A stretch of 56,685 nucleotides of DNA from Clostridiales bacterium. Its GTDB lineage: Bacteria > Bacillota > Clostridia > Oscillospirales > CAG-272. The stretch covers positions 1 to 56,685 of the forward strand of contig JAAZIU010000017.1 of the NCBI GenBank assembly GCA_012800735.1, written 5' to 3'. Below the pieces are notes generated by a model that saw only the letters and a list, made by a program, of their open reading frames with translations, did not search any database and was not told the DNA's origin. Each line of letters begins with the position of its first letter. Positions within the stretch are counted from its first letter, which is position 1. Positions 23,794 to 33,184 of the stretch are shown here, piece by piece. A program made the translations under genes and the position numbers.

Positions 23794-25248
23794 TTAATTC
23801 ATCGCTTTATATTTTTCTATCGTCTCTTCCAGCGCCTTCTGCGCTTTTTCTTCGATTTTTGCGTATCTTGACGCGAAATCGGACTTCTTTGAGCTGGTCA
23901 GGTCGTTGATAAGCGTCCCGACGCCGCCCCAGTCGTAGATCATTCCGAGGTCATAGATTCGGTTTGCGAGAATAATGTCGATCATTTCCACCGACTCGGT
24001 GTCGCGGGAGAATTTACCCGCAATGGTAGCCTCGTAGTAAGCGGGGCGCACCGTGTCCATCGAGGCGTAGCAGAGATATTCGCATATGATTGAAGTGCGT
24101 TCCGGGTCGGCGGTGGTGGGGATGACAAGTCCCGAGGCGATATACGGGCTGACCCAGGTGCAGTATTCCTCCTGCCGCTCGTCGTATTTCGGCATCGGCA
24201 GAAGCCCGAAGTCGGTGTCCATGTTGCGCAGTTTTTTGACCGTGTACATGACAATTGAGTAGAAAAGTCCGCGGTTATCGATGAAGATGTTGACAAGTCC
24301 CTGCCAGTCGGAGATAAAACTGTCGGTGATGCTTACTCTGACGGTATTGTCGTTCATGAAGGCAAACAGCTTGTCAAGGGTAGATATCCCTCTTTCGGAG
24401 TTGATAACTATTTTGGGATAGTTTTCCTCGTCCTTTGAGATTACCAGATTTCCGGCGCCGAAGAACATTCCGAGGGTGTTTGACTGTTCGGTGATTAGAC
24501 CGTAGCGGTCATTCTGATTCATTTTTCCGTCGCCGTCAACGTCCGCCGAAACTCCGGTCATCATCTCGGAAAACTTATCTATCGTCCAGCCGCTCGAAAG
24601 CACCAGCTCGTAAGGGTTGTCAAGCTCAAAGTCAATTATCATCTGCTTGTTGAAGCAGTAAATCCACGCCGCGTTGTAGTTGCGGAAGGAGAAGTCGCCG
24701 GTGACGAAATACTGGCGTTTGCCGATGGACAAATCGCGGATCGATCTCGAATCCCACCAGGGGTTTTCGAAGTCGAGGTATTGAAGAGTGTTAAGGTCGA
24801 GCGCCATGTTTTCCTGCGCCAGGGCAGTCATGGAAAACAGCGACGCTGAGCAGATGTCGTAGGCGTTGTCCCCTGCCATTATCGATTTTTTCGCGGCGTT
24901 GACAAAATCGGCGGCGGCGGTCTGAGCGATTTTGATGTTGTATGTCTCTTCAACCTTGCGGTTGCGCTCAAATATCGAGTCGTTCAGCACCTCGCCGTTC
25001 ATCTCCTCGACGGCAAATTCGCCCTCTACCCAGAGGTCGCCGCTCGGATCGCGGGCGAGCGCGGTGAATTCGTATCCGTCATAGTCAGCTTCCGGCAGAT
25101 CCGGCGTAAGCTCGGTTTCGGTCGCTTCGGCGGTTTCGGCCGGCGCGGTCGTGACATCAGCTTCAGCTCCCCCCGAGCCGCAGGCGGCGAAGATGAGTAT
25201 TCCCTGACAGACTATGAGAAGTATGCAGATGAATTTTCTGATTTTCAA
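23794..25248 (-). CDS. Extracellular solute-binding lipoprotein (sugar-type)
   Basis: 484 residues, in the same family as the gene at 703. A TTG start at 25248 is required: GGAGGG lies eight bases upstream and the next codons encode MKIRKFICILLIVCQGILIF, then lipobox FAAC. The binding domain has DSIFERNRKVEE, IMAGDNAYD and an acidic loop ADVDGDGKMNQNDRYG. No adjacent permease genes. Confidence 0.8.
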   Translation of the reverse strand: MKIRKFICILLIVCQGILIFAACGSGGAEADVTTAPAETAEATETELTPDLPEADYDGYEFTALARDPSGDLWVEGEFAVEEMNGEVLNDSIFERNRKVEETYNIKIAQTAAADFVNAAKKSIMAGDNAYDICSASLFSMTALAQENMALDLNTLQYLDFENPWWDSRSIRDLSIGKRQYFVTGDFSFRNYNAAWIYCFNKQMIIDFELDNPYELVLSSGWTIDKFSEMMTGVSADVDGDGKMNQNDRYGLITEQSNTLGMFFGAGNLVISKDEENYPKIVINSERGISTLDKLFAFMNDNTVRVSITDSFISDWQGLVNIFIDNRGLFYSIVMYTVKKLRNMDTDFGLLPMPKYDERQEEYCTWVSPYIASGLVIPTTADPERTSIICEYLCYASMDTVRPAYYEATIAGKFSRDTESVEMIDIILANRIYDLGMIYDWGGVGTLINDLTSSKKSDFASRYAKIEEKAQKALEETIEKYKAMN

Positions 25249-25300
25249 TATTATGTCCCTCCGCTTTGCGGTTTTTTCGGCAAAGTCTCATTTTTTTATT

Positions 25301-25329
25301 ATTATAGCATATTGCGGAAAATTATGCAA
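25301..25329 (-). promoter_or_regulatory. Promoter of the minus-strand lipoprotein gene
   Basis: TTGCAT and TATAAT with a 17-base spacer on the minus strand, ~55 bases before the TTG start. Confidence 0.75.
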
Positions 25330-25430
25330 CGGATATTTAATTTATCGTATAAGATTCTGCCGTATCGCCGCCTTTGATTCCGAAATCAGCTCCGTTTTTC
25401 CGTCAGTAGGACAATATTTACAAAACCATC

Positions 25431-25483
25431 GGTTATAACTGATGAAATCGGAATATTGCCGAAATTTGTCAGTTATAACTGAT
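25431..25483. promoter_or_regulatory. Pair of related palindromic boxes upstream of the AIPR gene
   Basis: GGTTATAACTGAT (25431-25443) and CAGTTATAACTGAT (25470-25483) share the core GTTATAACTGAT, 40 bases apart. The second contains the palindrome CAGTTATAACTG. They may be operators; no regulator gene is adjacent. Confidence 0.45.
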
Positions 25484-25572
25484 AATTCTGAAGAAAAACG
25501 ACTGAAAATACTGCTTGGTAAGTCGATTGATACCAAAAAAGTCAAGAATAATATTAAAATCTAAGAAACATG

Positions 25573-25601
25573 TTGAAATCAGTAACTTTTTGTGGTATAT
25601 T
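25573..25601 (+). promoter_or_regulatory. Putative promoter of the AIPR gene
   Basis: TTGAAA and TATATT with a 17-base spacer; the leader is ~120 bases. Confidence 0.6.
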
Positions 25602-25723
25602 TATATGTAAATACTGAAGCTGTATAAAGAGCATAAAAGTCTTATCTTGATAATCAATGAAGAAAGCAAGAAAGGCTTCATCACTATGTAACGAAAAATC
25701 ATAATAAGAAACGGAGATAACTA

Positions 25724-27490
25724 ATGAGCGAAATAATCAAATCTCAAGTTGCGATTGCTAAAGATCAACTCAAGACTATCAATGAAAAAGCGATTTCAGA
25801 TGACAGAGCTTTTAGCCATGTTCTTCTGCATTATATTTTTGGTTATGAATTCATTGATCAGATTGATCTGGTTACAGATGGAACAAATGATGGCGGGATT
25901 GACTTTCTGGCATTTGACGATGAAGAGTCAAAACTGATAGTCTGCCAATCAAAGTATACCGGCACATTGTCTTTTGACCAAATCATCACAGAACTTGGAA
26001 AGATGTACAGTACTGTACAGAACTTCAAGCAATCACATACCGGAAGCTATAACGACAGACTAAAAAAGGCTCTTCAGAACGCTCTGGATCGTTTACCTGA
26101 TGAAAATGCGGATAACATTGAATACCACATTTTTACAACAGCTCCGTTGGATGTTAACGGGGCGATGAAAAAAATTATTAATACGCAACATGAGTTCCCT
26201 TCTGATTCTGTTACAATCTATAACGCTGATCAGATTGAAACGGAAATTCAGAAGGCACAAGCCCAGCTTCCAACCGTAAAAGAAGCAACGATAGAACTGG
26301 ATAAAGCAAAAAACTACCTTGAATATGAGTCGGATGATTTAAGCGGGATTCTGTGCAATGTTCTATCGACGTCCATAATACAGCTATACAATAAGTATGC
26401 TGGCGAAGGATTGTTTGACCTTAATATAAGGAAATATATCAGAAACACACTTGTAGATTCTGGTATAAAAAGAACACTTGATTCTGACAGGGAAAATTTC
26501 TGGTTCCTAAACAACGGAATAATCATCGCCTGTACAGAATTTATAGTCGATGGGAATACGATTAAGCTCTCTGACTTTTCCATAGTGAACGGAGGTCAGA
26601 CGACCACTTTGATCAGTACTTATAAAGGGACTAACTCAAAAGAGTTTTATATTCCATGCAAAATTGTAGCGACAAAAGATGATTCTCAAGCAGCATTTTT
26701 TTACACAAAAATAGCGGAAGCAACGAACTCACAGAAGCCGATATTCCCAAGAGACTTGAAATCAAATGCACCGGAAATGGTTAAACTACAGAATTGGTTA
26801 AAACAAGACGGTATATATTTGGAGATTAAGCGCGGGCAAAAAGTAAAAGGTTCATATAAATACAGCATTAAGAATGATGAGCTTGGCCAAATCCTTCTGT
26901 CGTTTGTTCATCAACAACCGGGAACATCCAGAAACGGAAAAAAGAAGATATTTGATACTCCTGCTATCTATGACAAGCTTTTCAAGGTAAACTATGATAG
27001 GGATCAGCAGAAAAAAGCATTTGTTAAGGATCTTATTGAACTGGATAGCCGATATGCAGAAATTGAGAAGAAGTATAAAGTTTCCGGATTGACCCCTATT
27101 CAAACAGAAGTGTTGAAAAACGGAAAACAAACAATCTTTGCCTTAATGGGTGTGTGTTATCGTTTTGCTAATGCTGATATTTCGGAAAGTGAGATCATCA
27201 ACAATCCAAAATCAGTAACAACAATTCCATTTGTATATGGTAGTATGATCTCAAATTACCATGAAGATGATTTTGAAAAAAAACTGGATCGAGTTATTAA
27301 AGTTCTTGTATATATTATAACTGATGCCTATGAAAATGCCTTTAACAGTGGTCAGACGACAAGTGTAAGCAACATGATGAAAAGTGACGATCGATATTAT
27401 AAGGATATTGTTTCAAAATTCCCCCAAGTATGGGGAATGATGTATGGTGAAGAACTGAGAACTTGCATTGACATTTTTAAACGAGCATAG
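25724..27490 (+). CDS. AIPR-family phage-defence protein with nuclease-like N-terminus
   Basis: 588 residues. The N-terminal ~110 residues (TNDGGIDFLAFDD, then LIVCQSKYTG) have the D...QxK spacing of a PD-(D/E)xK restriction-endonuclease-like fold. The middle contains FWFLNNGIIIACTEFI and SIVNGGQTTTLIS, hallmarks of the AIPR (abortive infection phage resistance) domain. It probably limits phage by nucleic-acid cleavage or abortive infection. The gene is clearly more AT-rich than its neighbours, stands alone with its own promoter and terminator, and has no palindromic repeats beside it. All of this suggests recent acquisition. GGAGA precedes the ATG. Confidence 0.85.
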   Translation: MSEIIKSQVAIAKDQLKTINEKAISDDRAFSHVLLHYIFGYEFIDQIDLVTDGTNDGGIDFLAFDDEESKLIVCQSKYTGTLSFDQIITELGKMYSTVQNFKQSHTGSYNDRLKKALQNALDRLPDENADNIEYHIFTTAPLDVNGAMKKIINTQHEFPSDSVTIYNADQIETEIQKAQAQLPTVKEATIELDKAKNYLEYESDDLSGILCNVLSTSIIQLYNKYAGEGLFDLNIRKYIRNTLVDSGIKRTLDSDRENFWFLNNGIIIACTEFIVDGNTIKLSDFSIVNGGQTTTLISTYKGTNSKEFYIPCKIVATKDDSQAAFFYTKIAEATNSQKPIFPRDLKSNAPEMVKLQNWLKQDGIYLEIKRGQKVKGSYKYSIKNDELGQILLSFVHQQPGTSRNGKKKIFDTPAIYDKLFKVNYDRDQQKKAFVKDLIELDSRYAEIEKKYKVSGLTPIQTEVLKNGKQTIFALMGVCYRFANADISESEIINNPKSVTTIPFVYGSMISNYHEDDFEKKLDRVIKVLVYIITDAYENAFNSGQTTSVSNMMKSDDRYYKDIVSKFPQVWGMMYGEELRTCIDIFKRA

Positions 27491-27526
27491 GAAAAATTTT
27501 TCGGCAAGTATTGCTTTATGTTAATT

Positions 27527-27557
27527 AAAGCTCTCGACAAAAAGTCGGGAGCTTTTT
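27527..27557 (+). terminator. Terminator of the AIPR gene
   Basis: AAAGCTCTCGAC pairs with GTCGGGAGCTTT (one wobble) around AAAAA, then TT. Confidence 0.85.
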
Positions 27558-27670
27558 AAATGCGAAAAGACCGAGCAGTATCTCGAGAAGCGTACTTCTT
27601 AAATATGAAAATAATACAGATTTTTCTCTGATTATATTATTGATATAGCGAGATCGCCATATTCACAGCC

Positions 27671-28636
27671 TCACCCCTTATAAAACCTATACTTCTCCAC
27701 CGCGTCCAGCACCGCCGCCATGTTTTCCAGCGGGTCGCCGTGGTCGAATTCCACGCTGAGGCCGAGACCGCCTTGGGGCAGATACAGCGCCTCGACGCAC
27801 TCGGCGACGTGGTCGGCCAGCTGCGATTTTGTCGCGAAGGGGAAAAGCTGACGGTCGAGGTCGAGGTTCAGCGGGATTATCCGCTCTTTGCGGCAGACGC
27901 GGACGAGATTGTCAAGCCCGTTTGCGCGGAACTGGGGGTTTATCATGTCGACGCCGCATTCAACGAGGTCGGGGATGATTTCGTAGATACATCCGTCCGA
28001 GTGCATATATATGAGCTGCTCCGGCTTATACGCCTTGACCATGCCGTACATCTTGCGGTAGCAGGGGCCGAGGTATTTCCGCCATCTTTCGGCGCCGATC
28101 GCAAGTCCTTTCTGCATTCCGAGGTCGTCGCCGAAATAGACCATCTCGCCCATCCGCGGCAGAATCGCGGCGATCTGGTAGATGTTGTATTCAAGTACCT
28201 TGTCGATGAGCACGCGGATTGTCTCGCCTTCTTCGGCGAAGTATATCATCGCGTTTTCAAACCCGCAGAGGTCGAGCAGCCGCAGATACATGAATCCGTG
28301 CGGCAGGCGGCCGTCGCGGTTTTTCGGTATCTCGAGGGCGAAGACGTCTTCCTCCGTCTTCAGCGGGTGTCCTTTGACTATCGCCTCGGCGCCGTCGATT
28401 TCGTTTTCCCAGACGCAGTTCCATTCGTCGATATAAATTCCCTTGTGGTAACTCGGCGGAAGATTTTCGATGATGCGGTCGAGGTCAACCTGCCGTCCCC
28501 CGAAAAACTGCGGGTATTGGTCGGTCAGGCGCTGGAGTTCGCTGCCGTATTTCAGCCAGGCGGAGGGAAGAATGCTGACGGAAACGGGTATCGTTTCGGG
28601 GTGCTGCATCTTTACGGCTTGGATGAGATTTGACAT
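27671..28636 (-). CDS. Uroporphyrinogen-decarboxylase-like (MtaA/CmuA-type) protein
   Basis: 321 residues from the ATG at 28636, which has GGGAGGA upstream; a longer reading from 28717 lacks a ribosome site. The fold signature matches the UroD superfamily (VWENEIDGAEAIVKGHPLKT, MHSDGCIYEIIPDLVECGVD, GGLGLSVEFDHGDP). In Clostridia such proteins are more often corrinoid:coenzyme or demethylase-type methyltransferases than haem enzymes. Its neighbour at 28981 is a homocysteine-methyltransferase-like gene on the same strand, supporting a methyl-transfer role. Confidence 0.75.
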   Translation of the reverse strand: MSNLIQAVKMQHPETIPVSVSILPSAWLKYGSELQRLTDQYPQFFGGRQVDLDRIIENLPPSYHKGIYIDEWNCVWENEIDGAEAIVKGHPLKTEEDVFALEIPKNRDGRLPHGFMYLRLLDLCGFENAMIYFAEEGETIRVLIDKVLEYNIYQIAAILPRMGEMVYFGDDLGMQKGLAIGAERWRKYLGPCYRKMYGMVKAYKPEQLIYMHSDGCIYEIIPDLVECGVDMINPQFRANGLDNLVRVCRKERIIPLNLDLDRQLFPFATKSQLADHVAECVEALYLPQGGLGLSVEFDHGDPLENMAAVLDAVEKYRFYKG

Positions 28637-28659
28637 AAAAATTATTCCTCCCTTTGTAA

Positions 28660-28980
28660 CCCGCGGCGCGCCGGTTATTCTGCAAGTTTTTTCGAAGAAA
28701 AACGTCGCCGTCGGCAAGTTCGGTTTCAGCTTGCGTTTTTTTCGGAGTTGATTTTGTTGAAAAGTTGTTTGGGAGTTGGATTTTTTTGTTTGGCCGTGTC
28801 GGAGTTTTCCACATAAATCAGTTGTTATATGCCCTCCGCCTGTGGAAAACTATGTTGAGTATGTGGGAAAGTATGATAAAAAATATATATAATGCGGGTT
28901 TTGCGGCGAAAACGCGATTGTTTTTCATGATATTCATGAGCTGTTAATAAACAAAGCGAAAACCTTTCCCGAAGCGCCGG
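28660..28980. other. Intergenic region with a decayed palindromic element
   Basis: CGCGCCGGTTATTCTGCAAG, then TTTTTTCGAAGAAAAA and CGTCGCCGTCGGC, are remnants of P1/P2/linker (28665-28712). A pair of inverted GTTTTCCACA / TGTGGAAAAC boxes lies at 28804 and 28841, followed by an AT-rich run. No gene. Confidence 0.5.
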
Positions 28981-30210
28981 TCAGAACATAACAACCGCTT
29001 TGCCGCAGTATTCTCTTGTAAACTCCGCTATTGCGTCCTGGTCGCCGGTGAGGCAGAGGGGCATATTGAGGGAGAGGAGGTTTTCTTTGAGGGCGTCCGC
29101 GTCTTCCTCCGAGTCGAGGCGCAGGACGGCGTAATCTTCTTCTAAGTTGTCGGCGAAGTCGTCGAAATCAATTATCGAGCTTACCGGAACGGCATGTTTT
29201 TTTGCGGTCGGCGAAATCTCGGCCGTCCTTGAGTTGGTGCAGGCGATGAGGGTTGAGTCGACGGGTTTGTAATTGAAGGCGTCGGGGTCGGATTTGTCGA
29301 GCAGTTCGCGGACGCCCTTTATATATTCGCCGTCGGCGCCGCAGCAGCCGCCGCAGACGAAGACGCCGAGGTCGATTATCTTCGAAATCCAGGGCAGAAA
29401 CTCGTCCGGCTTCATTGAATATTCTCTCCGCCCGTCGGGCAGCTCAATCGGCTTTCCGGCGTTCGGCTTTGCCAGCAGCGCGACTCCGAGCCCCGCCGCG
29501 TAAGGTACGAGCTCTTTGAGGGCGTCGTATATCCTCTCCGGCCCGTCCGAGCAGTTGAAGCCGAAGATATTGACGCCGAGTTCGGCAAGCGTCAGAAGAC
29601 AGCAGAGCGGGGTGTCGCCGCCGAGGGTGCGCCCGCCTTCGCCTATCGTAAACGACGCCATGACCGGCTTGTCGGAGACGGCTTTGAACGCCATGACGTT
29701 TGCGCGGCACTCGGCGAGCGAGATTTCCGTCTCGGCGAAAAACAGGTCCGCCATCGGCTCCATCGCTTCCGCCTGCTCTTTGTAGGCGTCGAAAATTTCA
29801 TCGAAAGTCGCGTCGCCGTACGGCTCGAGGAAACGGCCGGACGGAGCGGTGTTGCCGGTCAGAAATACCGGCCGGTCGGCTCTGTCGGATGCGTTTCGCG
29901 CGTCGATGCCTTTTCGAGAGTAGCCTATCAATCGGCGGTTGAGCGGGGCGACTTCCGGGGGCTTGACTCCGCGGTGGCTGAGGCGGAAGCGGGAGCCGCC
30001 GAAGTTCGGCGAGTTTACGACATCGGCGCCGGCGTCGATAAATTCTCGCTGAACGTCGACTATCATTTCGGGATTTTCATCTATCCAGAGTTCGGTGGAA
30101 GCCCCTTTCGGCATACCCCGACGCTGCAGCGAGGTGCCGGTCGCGCCGTCAAGCGCAAGCGGGATCGGCAGAAATTCGGGGTAACGGTAGAATATCGAAC
30201 GGAAAGACAT
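28981..30210 (-). CDS. Homocysteine S-methyltransferase-family protein
   Basis: 409 residues. The N-terminal ~300 residues form the Hcy-binding barrel of MetH/BHMT-type enzymes: ALDGATGTSLQRRG, then the zinc ligands in FGFNCSDGP and FVCGGCCGAD. A ~90-residue C-terminal extension (DSTLIACTNSRTAEI onward) matches no domain I know. The reaction would transfer a methyl group to a thiol such as homocysteine. There is no cobalamin domain, so a separate methyl donor protein is needed. AAAGGAG precedes the ATG. Confidence 0.8.
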   Translation of the reverse strand: MSFRSIFYRYPEFLPIPLALDGATGTSLQRRGMPKGASTELWIDENPEMIVDVQREFIDAGADVVNSPNFGGSRFRLSHRGVKPPEVAPLNRRLIGYSRKGIDARNASDRADRPVFLTGNTAPSGRFLEPYGDATFDEIFDAYKEQAEAMEPMADLFFAETEISLAECRANVMAFKAVSDKPVMASFTIGEGGRTLGGDTPLCCLLTLAELGVNIFGFNCSDGPERIYDALKELVPYAAGLGVALLAKPNAGKPIELPDGRREYSMKPDEFLPWISKIIDLGVFVCGGCCGADGEYIKGVRELLDKSDPDAFNYKPVDSTLIACTNSRTAEISPTAKKHAVPVSSIIDFDDFADNLEEDYAVLRLDSEEDADALKENLLSLNMPLCLTGDQDAIAEFTREYCGKAVVMF

Positions 30211-30293
30211 TTCGTGCTCCTTTGCGGCGCGCCGCGTTAAATGTTTTTAATGAGTAAATATGCAATAATATCGCAACATTTTACATTTATATC

Positions 30294-30322
30294 TTGATTT
30301 TTGTATCCGATTGTGGTATATT
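30294..30322 (+). promoter_or_regulatory. Promoter and leader of the amino acid importer operon
   Basis: TTGATT and TATATT with a 17-base spacer. The leader holds a weak GGCGG...CCGCC stem enclosing GTGA-AAAC-TCAC (30341-30390). No known riboswitch was recognised. Confidence 0.6.
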
Positions 30323-30417
30323 ATAGGGTAGATAGATTAACGGCGGATTAATGAAGTGAAAACTCACTCGTAAAATTCAACACCGCCGCGATATATATTA
30401 TATGGAGGAAACTTCAA

Positions 30418-31184
30418 ATGAAAAAGAATCTTTTCCGCATTATTCCCTTGTTATAGCCGCGCTTGCGGTTATCGCCGCAATCAGCTCCTGCGGCGGATCG
30501 GTAAACGACGTAGATAAGATCAAAGCCCGCGGCAAGCTCATCATGGCGACCAACGCCAGCTTCCCGCCCTTTGAGTTTGTCGACGGCAGCGAATATGTCG
30601 GCGTCGACGTCGATATGGCGAAAGAAATCGCCGCCGATCTGGGCGTTGAGCTTGAGATTTCCGACATGGAATTTGCGTCGATAATCGGCGCCGTTCAGTC
30701 GGGCAAAGCCGACTTAGGCATCGCCGGAATGTCGGTGAACGAGGAGCGCAAGCAGTCGGTTGATTTCTCGATTGAGTACACCAAGAGCCAGCTTTATATC
30801 CTCGTAAAGGCCGACAATGCCGATATCTTAGGACCCGACACCCTTGTTAACAAGACCATCGCCGTTCAGACCGGCACCACCTCCGACACCTTCGCTTCCG
30901 ATGTCGAGGGCGCGACTATGCAGCGCTTCTCCAGCTTCCTTGACGCCGCTCAGGCGGTCAAGACCGGCAAGGCCGACGCCATGGTTGTCGACGTGCTGAC
31001 CGCAGAAGCGATTATCGCCGAGAACGCCGACCTTAAGATGCTCGAAGAGCCGCTCGCCGACGAAGGCTACGCCATCGCCGTCGCCAAGGGCAACCAGACC
31101 CTGCTCGACGCCGTCAACGCAACTCTTACAAGGCTGATCGACGAAGGCAAGATCGAGGAATTCAAGACTAAATACGCTGGATAA
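30418..31184 (+). CDS. Polar amino acid ABC transporter, substrate-binding lipoprotein (signal peptide frameshifted)
   Basis: The mature part is a standard family-3 binding protein (ATNASFPPFEFVDG, VDVDMAKEIAADLG, GIAGMSVNEERKQSVDFSI), about 240 residues, with a lipobox ISSC. GGAGG at 30404-30408 points to the ATG at 30418, which encodes MKKNLFRIIPLL and then hits TAG at 30454. The lipoprotein core continues in another frame. One extra base near 30448-30453 would join them. The only in-frame upstream ATG (30402) overlaps the ribosome site and gives an acidic, unlikely signal sequence. It is followed by a permease and an ATPase. Confidence 0.8.
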
Positions 31185-31186
31185 CG

Positions 31187-31315
31187 CTGAATAACCCGCG
31201 GAACGCGGGTTATTCGCGAGTTTCGCGAAGCGAAACGTCGCCGTTCCCGGATAAAGTCATTAATTTTGTTTTTTCTAAGGTAGGTTTTGCCAAAGGCAAA
31301 ACCTATTAATCTGAC
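31187..31315 (+). repeat. Modular palindromic element within the amino acid importer operon
   Basis: The stop region reads CGCTGGATAA-CGCTGAATAA, a tandem duplication. Then P1 GAATAACCCGC / GCGGGTTATTC (31190-31215), P2 GCGAGTTTCGC-type, linker and P3 (AGGTTTTGCC / GGCAAAACCT). It lies between the binding-protein and permease genes. Confidence 0.8.
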
Positions 31316-31368
31316 GGCGGCTGCCGTTTCTTACTTATTTCACTATTCACTCTTAACTCTTACTTCAT

Positions 31369-32100
31369 ATGAACATATTCTCCCGCATCATTGAATTCAT
31401 CACCGGCGGCTTTTCCCGCGTCGTTTCCGTCCTCTTCGGGCGGGGGCGGTGGAAGCTCATCGTCAACGGACTCGGAGTAACGCTGCTGCTTTCCTTATTC
31501 TCGGTGATTATCGGCACCGTTATCGGCACCGTTGTCGCCCTTATCAAGGTGGCGTATGTCAACCGTCCGAAATCGAAGCTTTTAAAGGCGCTGAATACCG
31601 CCGCGACATTTTATGTAAACGTCGTCCGCGGCACCCCGACGGTGGTTCAGCTGCTTATTATGAACTTCGTCGTCTTCGCAAGCTCGTCTAACATGATACT
31701 CATCGCGGTTCTGACTTTCGGCATCAACTCCGGCGCATATGTCTCCGAGATAATGCGCGCCGGCATCAACGCCGTCGACTACGGTCAGACGGAAGCCGGA
31801 CGTTCGCTGGGACTCGGCGAATACGACACGATGAAAGAAATCGTCCTGCCGCAGGCGGTTAAGAACATCCTGCCCGCCCTCGGCAACGAGTTTATTACCC
31901 TTATCAAAGAGACGTCGATCGCCGGATATATCGCGCTTCAGGACCTTACCAAGGCGGGCGACCTGATACGCTTCGCGACCTACGACGCGTTTATCCCGCT
32001 TATCACGGTGGCGCTGATTTATCTTGTTATCGTGCTCGGGCTTACAAAGCTCGTTTCAATGCTTGAAAGGAGGCTTGCCAAGAGTGATAACCGTCGTTGA
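31369..32100 (+). CDS. Polar amino acid ABC transporter permease
   Basis: 243 residues with about five membrane helices. The HisM/GlnP-type signature is present ([20 protein letters not shown]-like segment, then [17 protein letters not shown]), which contacts the ATPase. The reading frame overlaps the ATPase gene by 17 bases. No clear ribosome site precedes the ATG; the upstream stretch is pyrimidine-rich. Confidence 0.9.
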   Translation: MNIFSRIIEFITGGFSRVVSVLFGRGRWKLIVNGLGVTLLLSLFSVIIGTVIGTVVALIKVAYVNRPKSKLLKALNTAATFYVNVVRGTPTVVQLLIMNFVVFASSSNMILIAVLTFGINSGAYVSEIMRAGINAVDYGQTEAGRSLGLGEYDTMKEIVLPQAVKNILPALGNEFITLIKETSIAGYIALQDLTKAGDLIRFATYDAFIPLITVALIYLVIVLGLTKLVSMLERRLAKSDNRR

Positions 32101-32806
32101 CCTTCATAAATCATTCGGAGACAACCATGTCCTCCGCGGCATAAACGATACTATCGAACAGGGCGAGAAAGTCGTCGTCATCGGTCCTTCCGGCGGCGGA
32201 AAATCGACGTTTCTGCGCTGCCTCAACCTGCTTGAAAGGCCGACGTCGGGGCAGATTATCTTCGACGGCGAAGATATCACCGACCCGAAGTGCAATATCA
32301 ACCTTGTCCGCCGGCGGATGGGGATGGTCTTTCAGAATTTCAACCTCTTTCCGCACCTGACGATACGCAAGAACATTACCTTAGCGCCGGTAAAGCTCGG
32401 ACTGATGAGCCAGGCGGAAGCCGACGCGCGCTGCGACGAGCTTCTCCGGCGGGTGTCGCTTTCGGAAAAGGCGGAGGCTTATCCCGGCTCTCTTTCCGGC
32501 GGCCAGAAGCAGCGAATCGCTATCGTCCGCAGTCTTGCGATGAACCCCGACGTCATGCTTTTCGACGAGCCGACGTCGTCGCTTGACCCGGAGATGGTCG
32601 GCGAAGTTCTCGACGTCATGCGGGAGCTGGCGCAGAGCGGAATGACGATGGTCGTCGTCACGCATGAGATGGGATTTGCCCGCGAGGTCGGGACGAGGAT
32701 ATTGTTCATGGACAGGGGGATTATTCTTGAGCAGAATAGCCCGAAGGAGTTTTTCGCGAACCCGAAAGAGGATCGGACGAAGGAGTTTTTGTCGAAGGTT
32801 TTATAG
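32084..32806 (+). CDS. Polar amino acid ABC transporter ATP-binding protein (GlnQ-like)
   Basis: About 240 residues: Walker [11 protein letters not shown]-loop [12 protein letters not shown], signature LSGGQKQR, Walker [14 protein letters not shown]-loop VVTHEMGFA. The GTG at 32084 is chosen because AAAGGAGG (32066-32073) lies ten bases upstream; a longer frame from 32024 would lack one. It powers uptake by the two upstream proteins. Its last 32 codons are repeated downstream at 32899. Confidence 0.92.
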   Translation: MITVVDLHKSFGDNHVLRGINDTIEQGEKVVVIGPSGGGKSTFLRCLNLLERPTSGQIIFDGEDITDPKCNINLVRRRMGMVFQNFNLFPHLTIRKNITLAPVKLGLMSQAEADARCDELLRRVSLSEKAEAYPGSLSGGQKQRIAIVRSLAMNPDVMLFDEPTSSLDPEMVGEVLDVMRELAQSGMTMVVVTHEMGFAREVGTRILFMDRGIILEQNSPKEFFANPKEDRTKEFLSKVL

Positions 32807-32814
32807 GGAATCGG

Positions 32815-33178
32815 GCACCAACGGTTAATGACTTTACTTTGGGACGGCGATGTTTCGGCGAAGCCGAAACTCGCGACTTGCGCCGTACGGCGCAAGTCAT
32901 GGATAGGGGGATTATTCTGGAACAGAATAATCCGAAGGAATTTTTCGCGAATCCGAAAGAGGAGCGGACGAAGGAGTTTTTGTCGAAAGTTTTATAAGGA
33001 ATCGGACACCAACGGTTAATGACTTAACTTTGGAACAGCGATGTTTCGGCGAAGCCGAAACTCGCGACTTGCGCCGCAAGGCGCAAGTCAGAGATGATTT
33101 CGGCGAAGCCAAAACTCTCGCGTCCCGCACAGCGGGACGCAAAACTCTCGAATCCCCCGCGGGACGCGGGGGATTCAA
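32815..33178 (-). repeat. Modular palindromic elements, reverse orientation, with duplicated gene tail
   Basis: A ~191-bp unit (32707-32897) made of the ATPase gene tail, a linker and P2/P1 (GACTTGCGCC / GGCGCAAGTC) is followed by a second, diverged copy (32898-33088). Extra P1 stems follow (GCGTCCCGC / GCGGGACGC, GAATCCCCCGC / GCGGGGGATTC). Confidence 0.85.
32899..32997 (+). pseudogene. Duplicated 3' end of the GlnQ-like ATPase gene
   Basis: A 32-codon open frame ([20 protein letters not shown]...) matching the last 32 codons of the ATPase. By eye there are ten base differences including the stop (TAG to TAA); nine fall at third codon positions and only two residues change. It has no ribosome site and cannot be an ATPase. 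The silent pattern suggests it diverged while still part of a functional gene. Confidence 0.8.
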
Positions 33179-33184
33179 TTGTAC

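Noticed and set aside
28804-28850. Inverted pair GTTTTCCACA / TGTGGAAAAC as DnaA boxes of an origin
   Set aside because: Each has a mismatch to the DnaA consensus, only two are present, and no dnaA, rpmH or clear unwinding region is nearby.
32899-32997. A genuine 32-residue small protein
   Set aside because: No ribosome site, and it is plainly a copy of the upstream gene tail.
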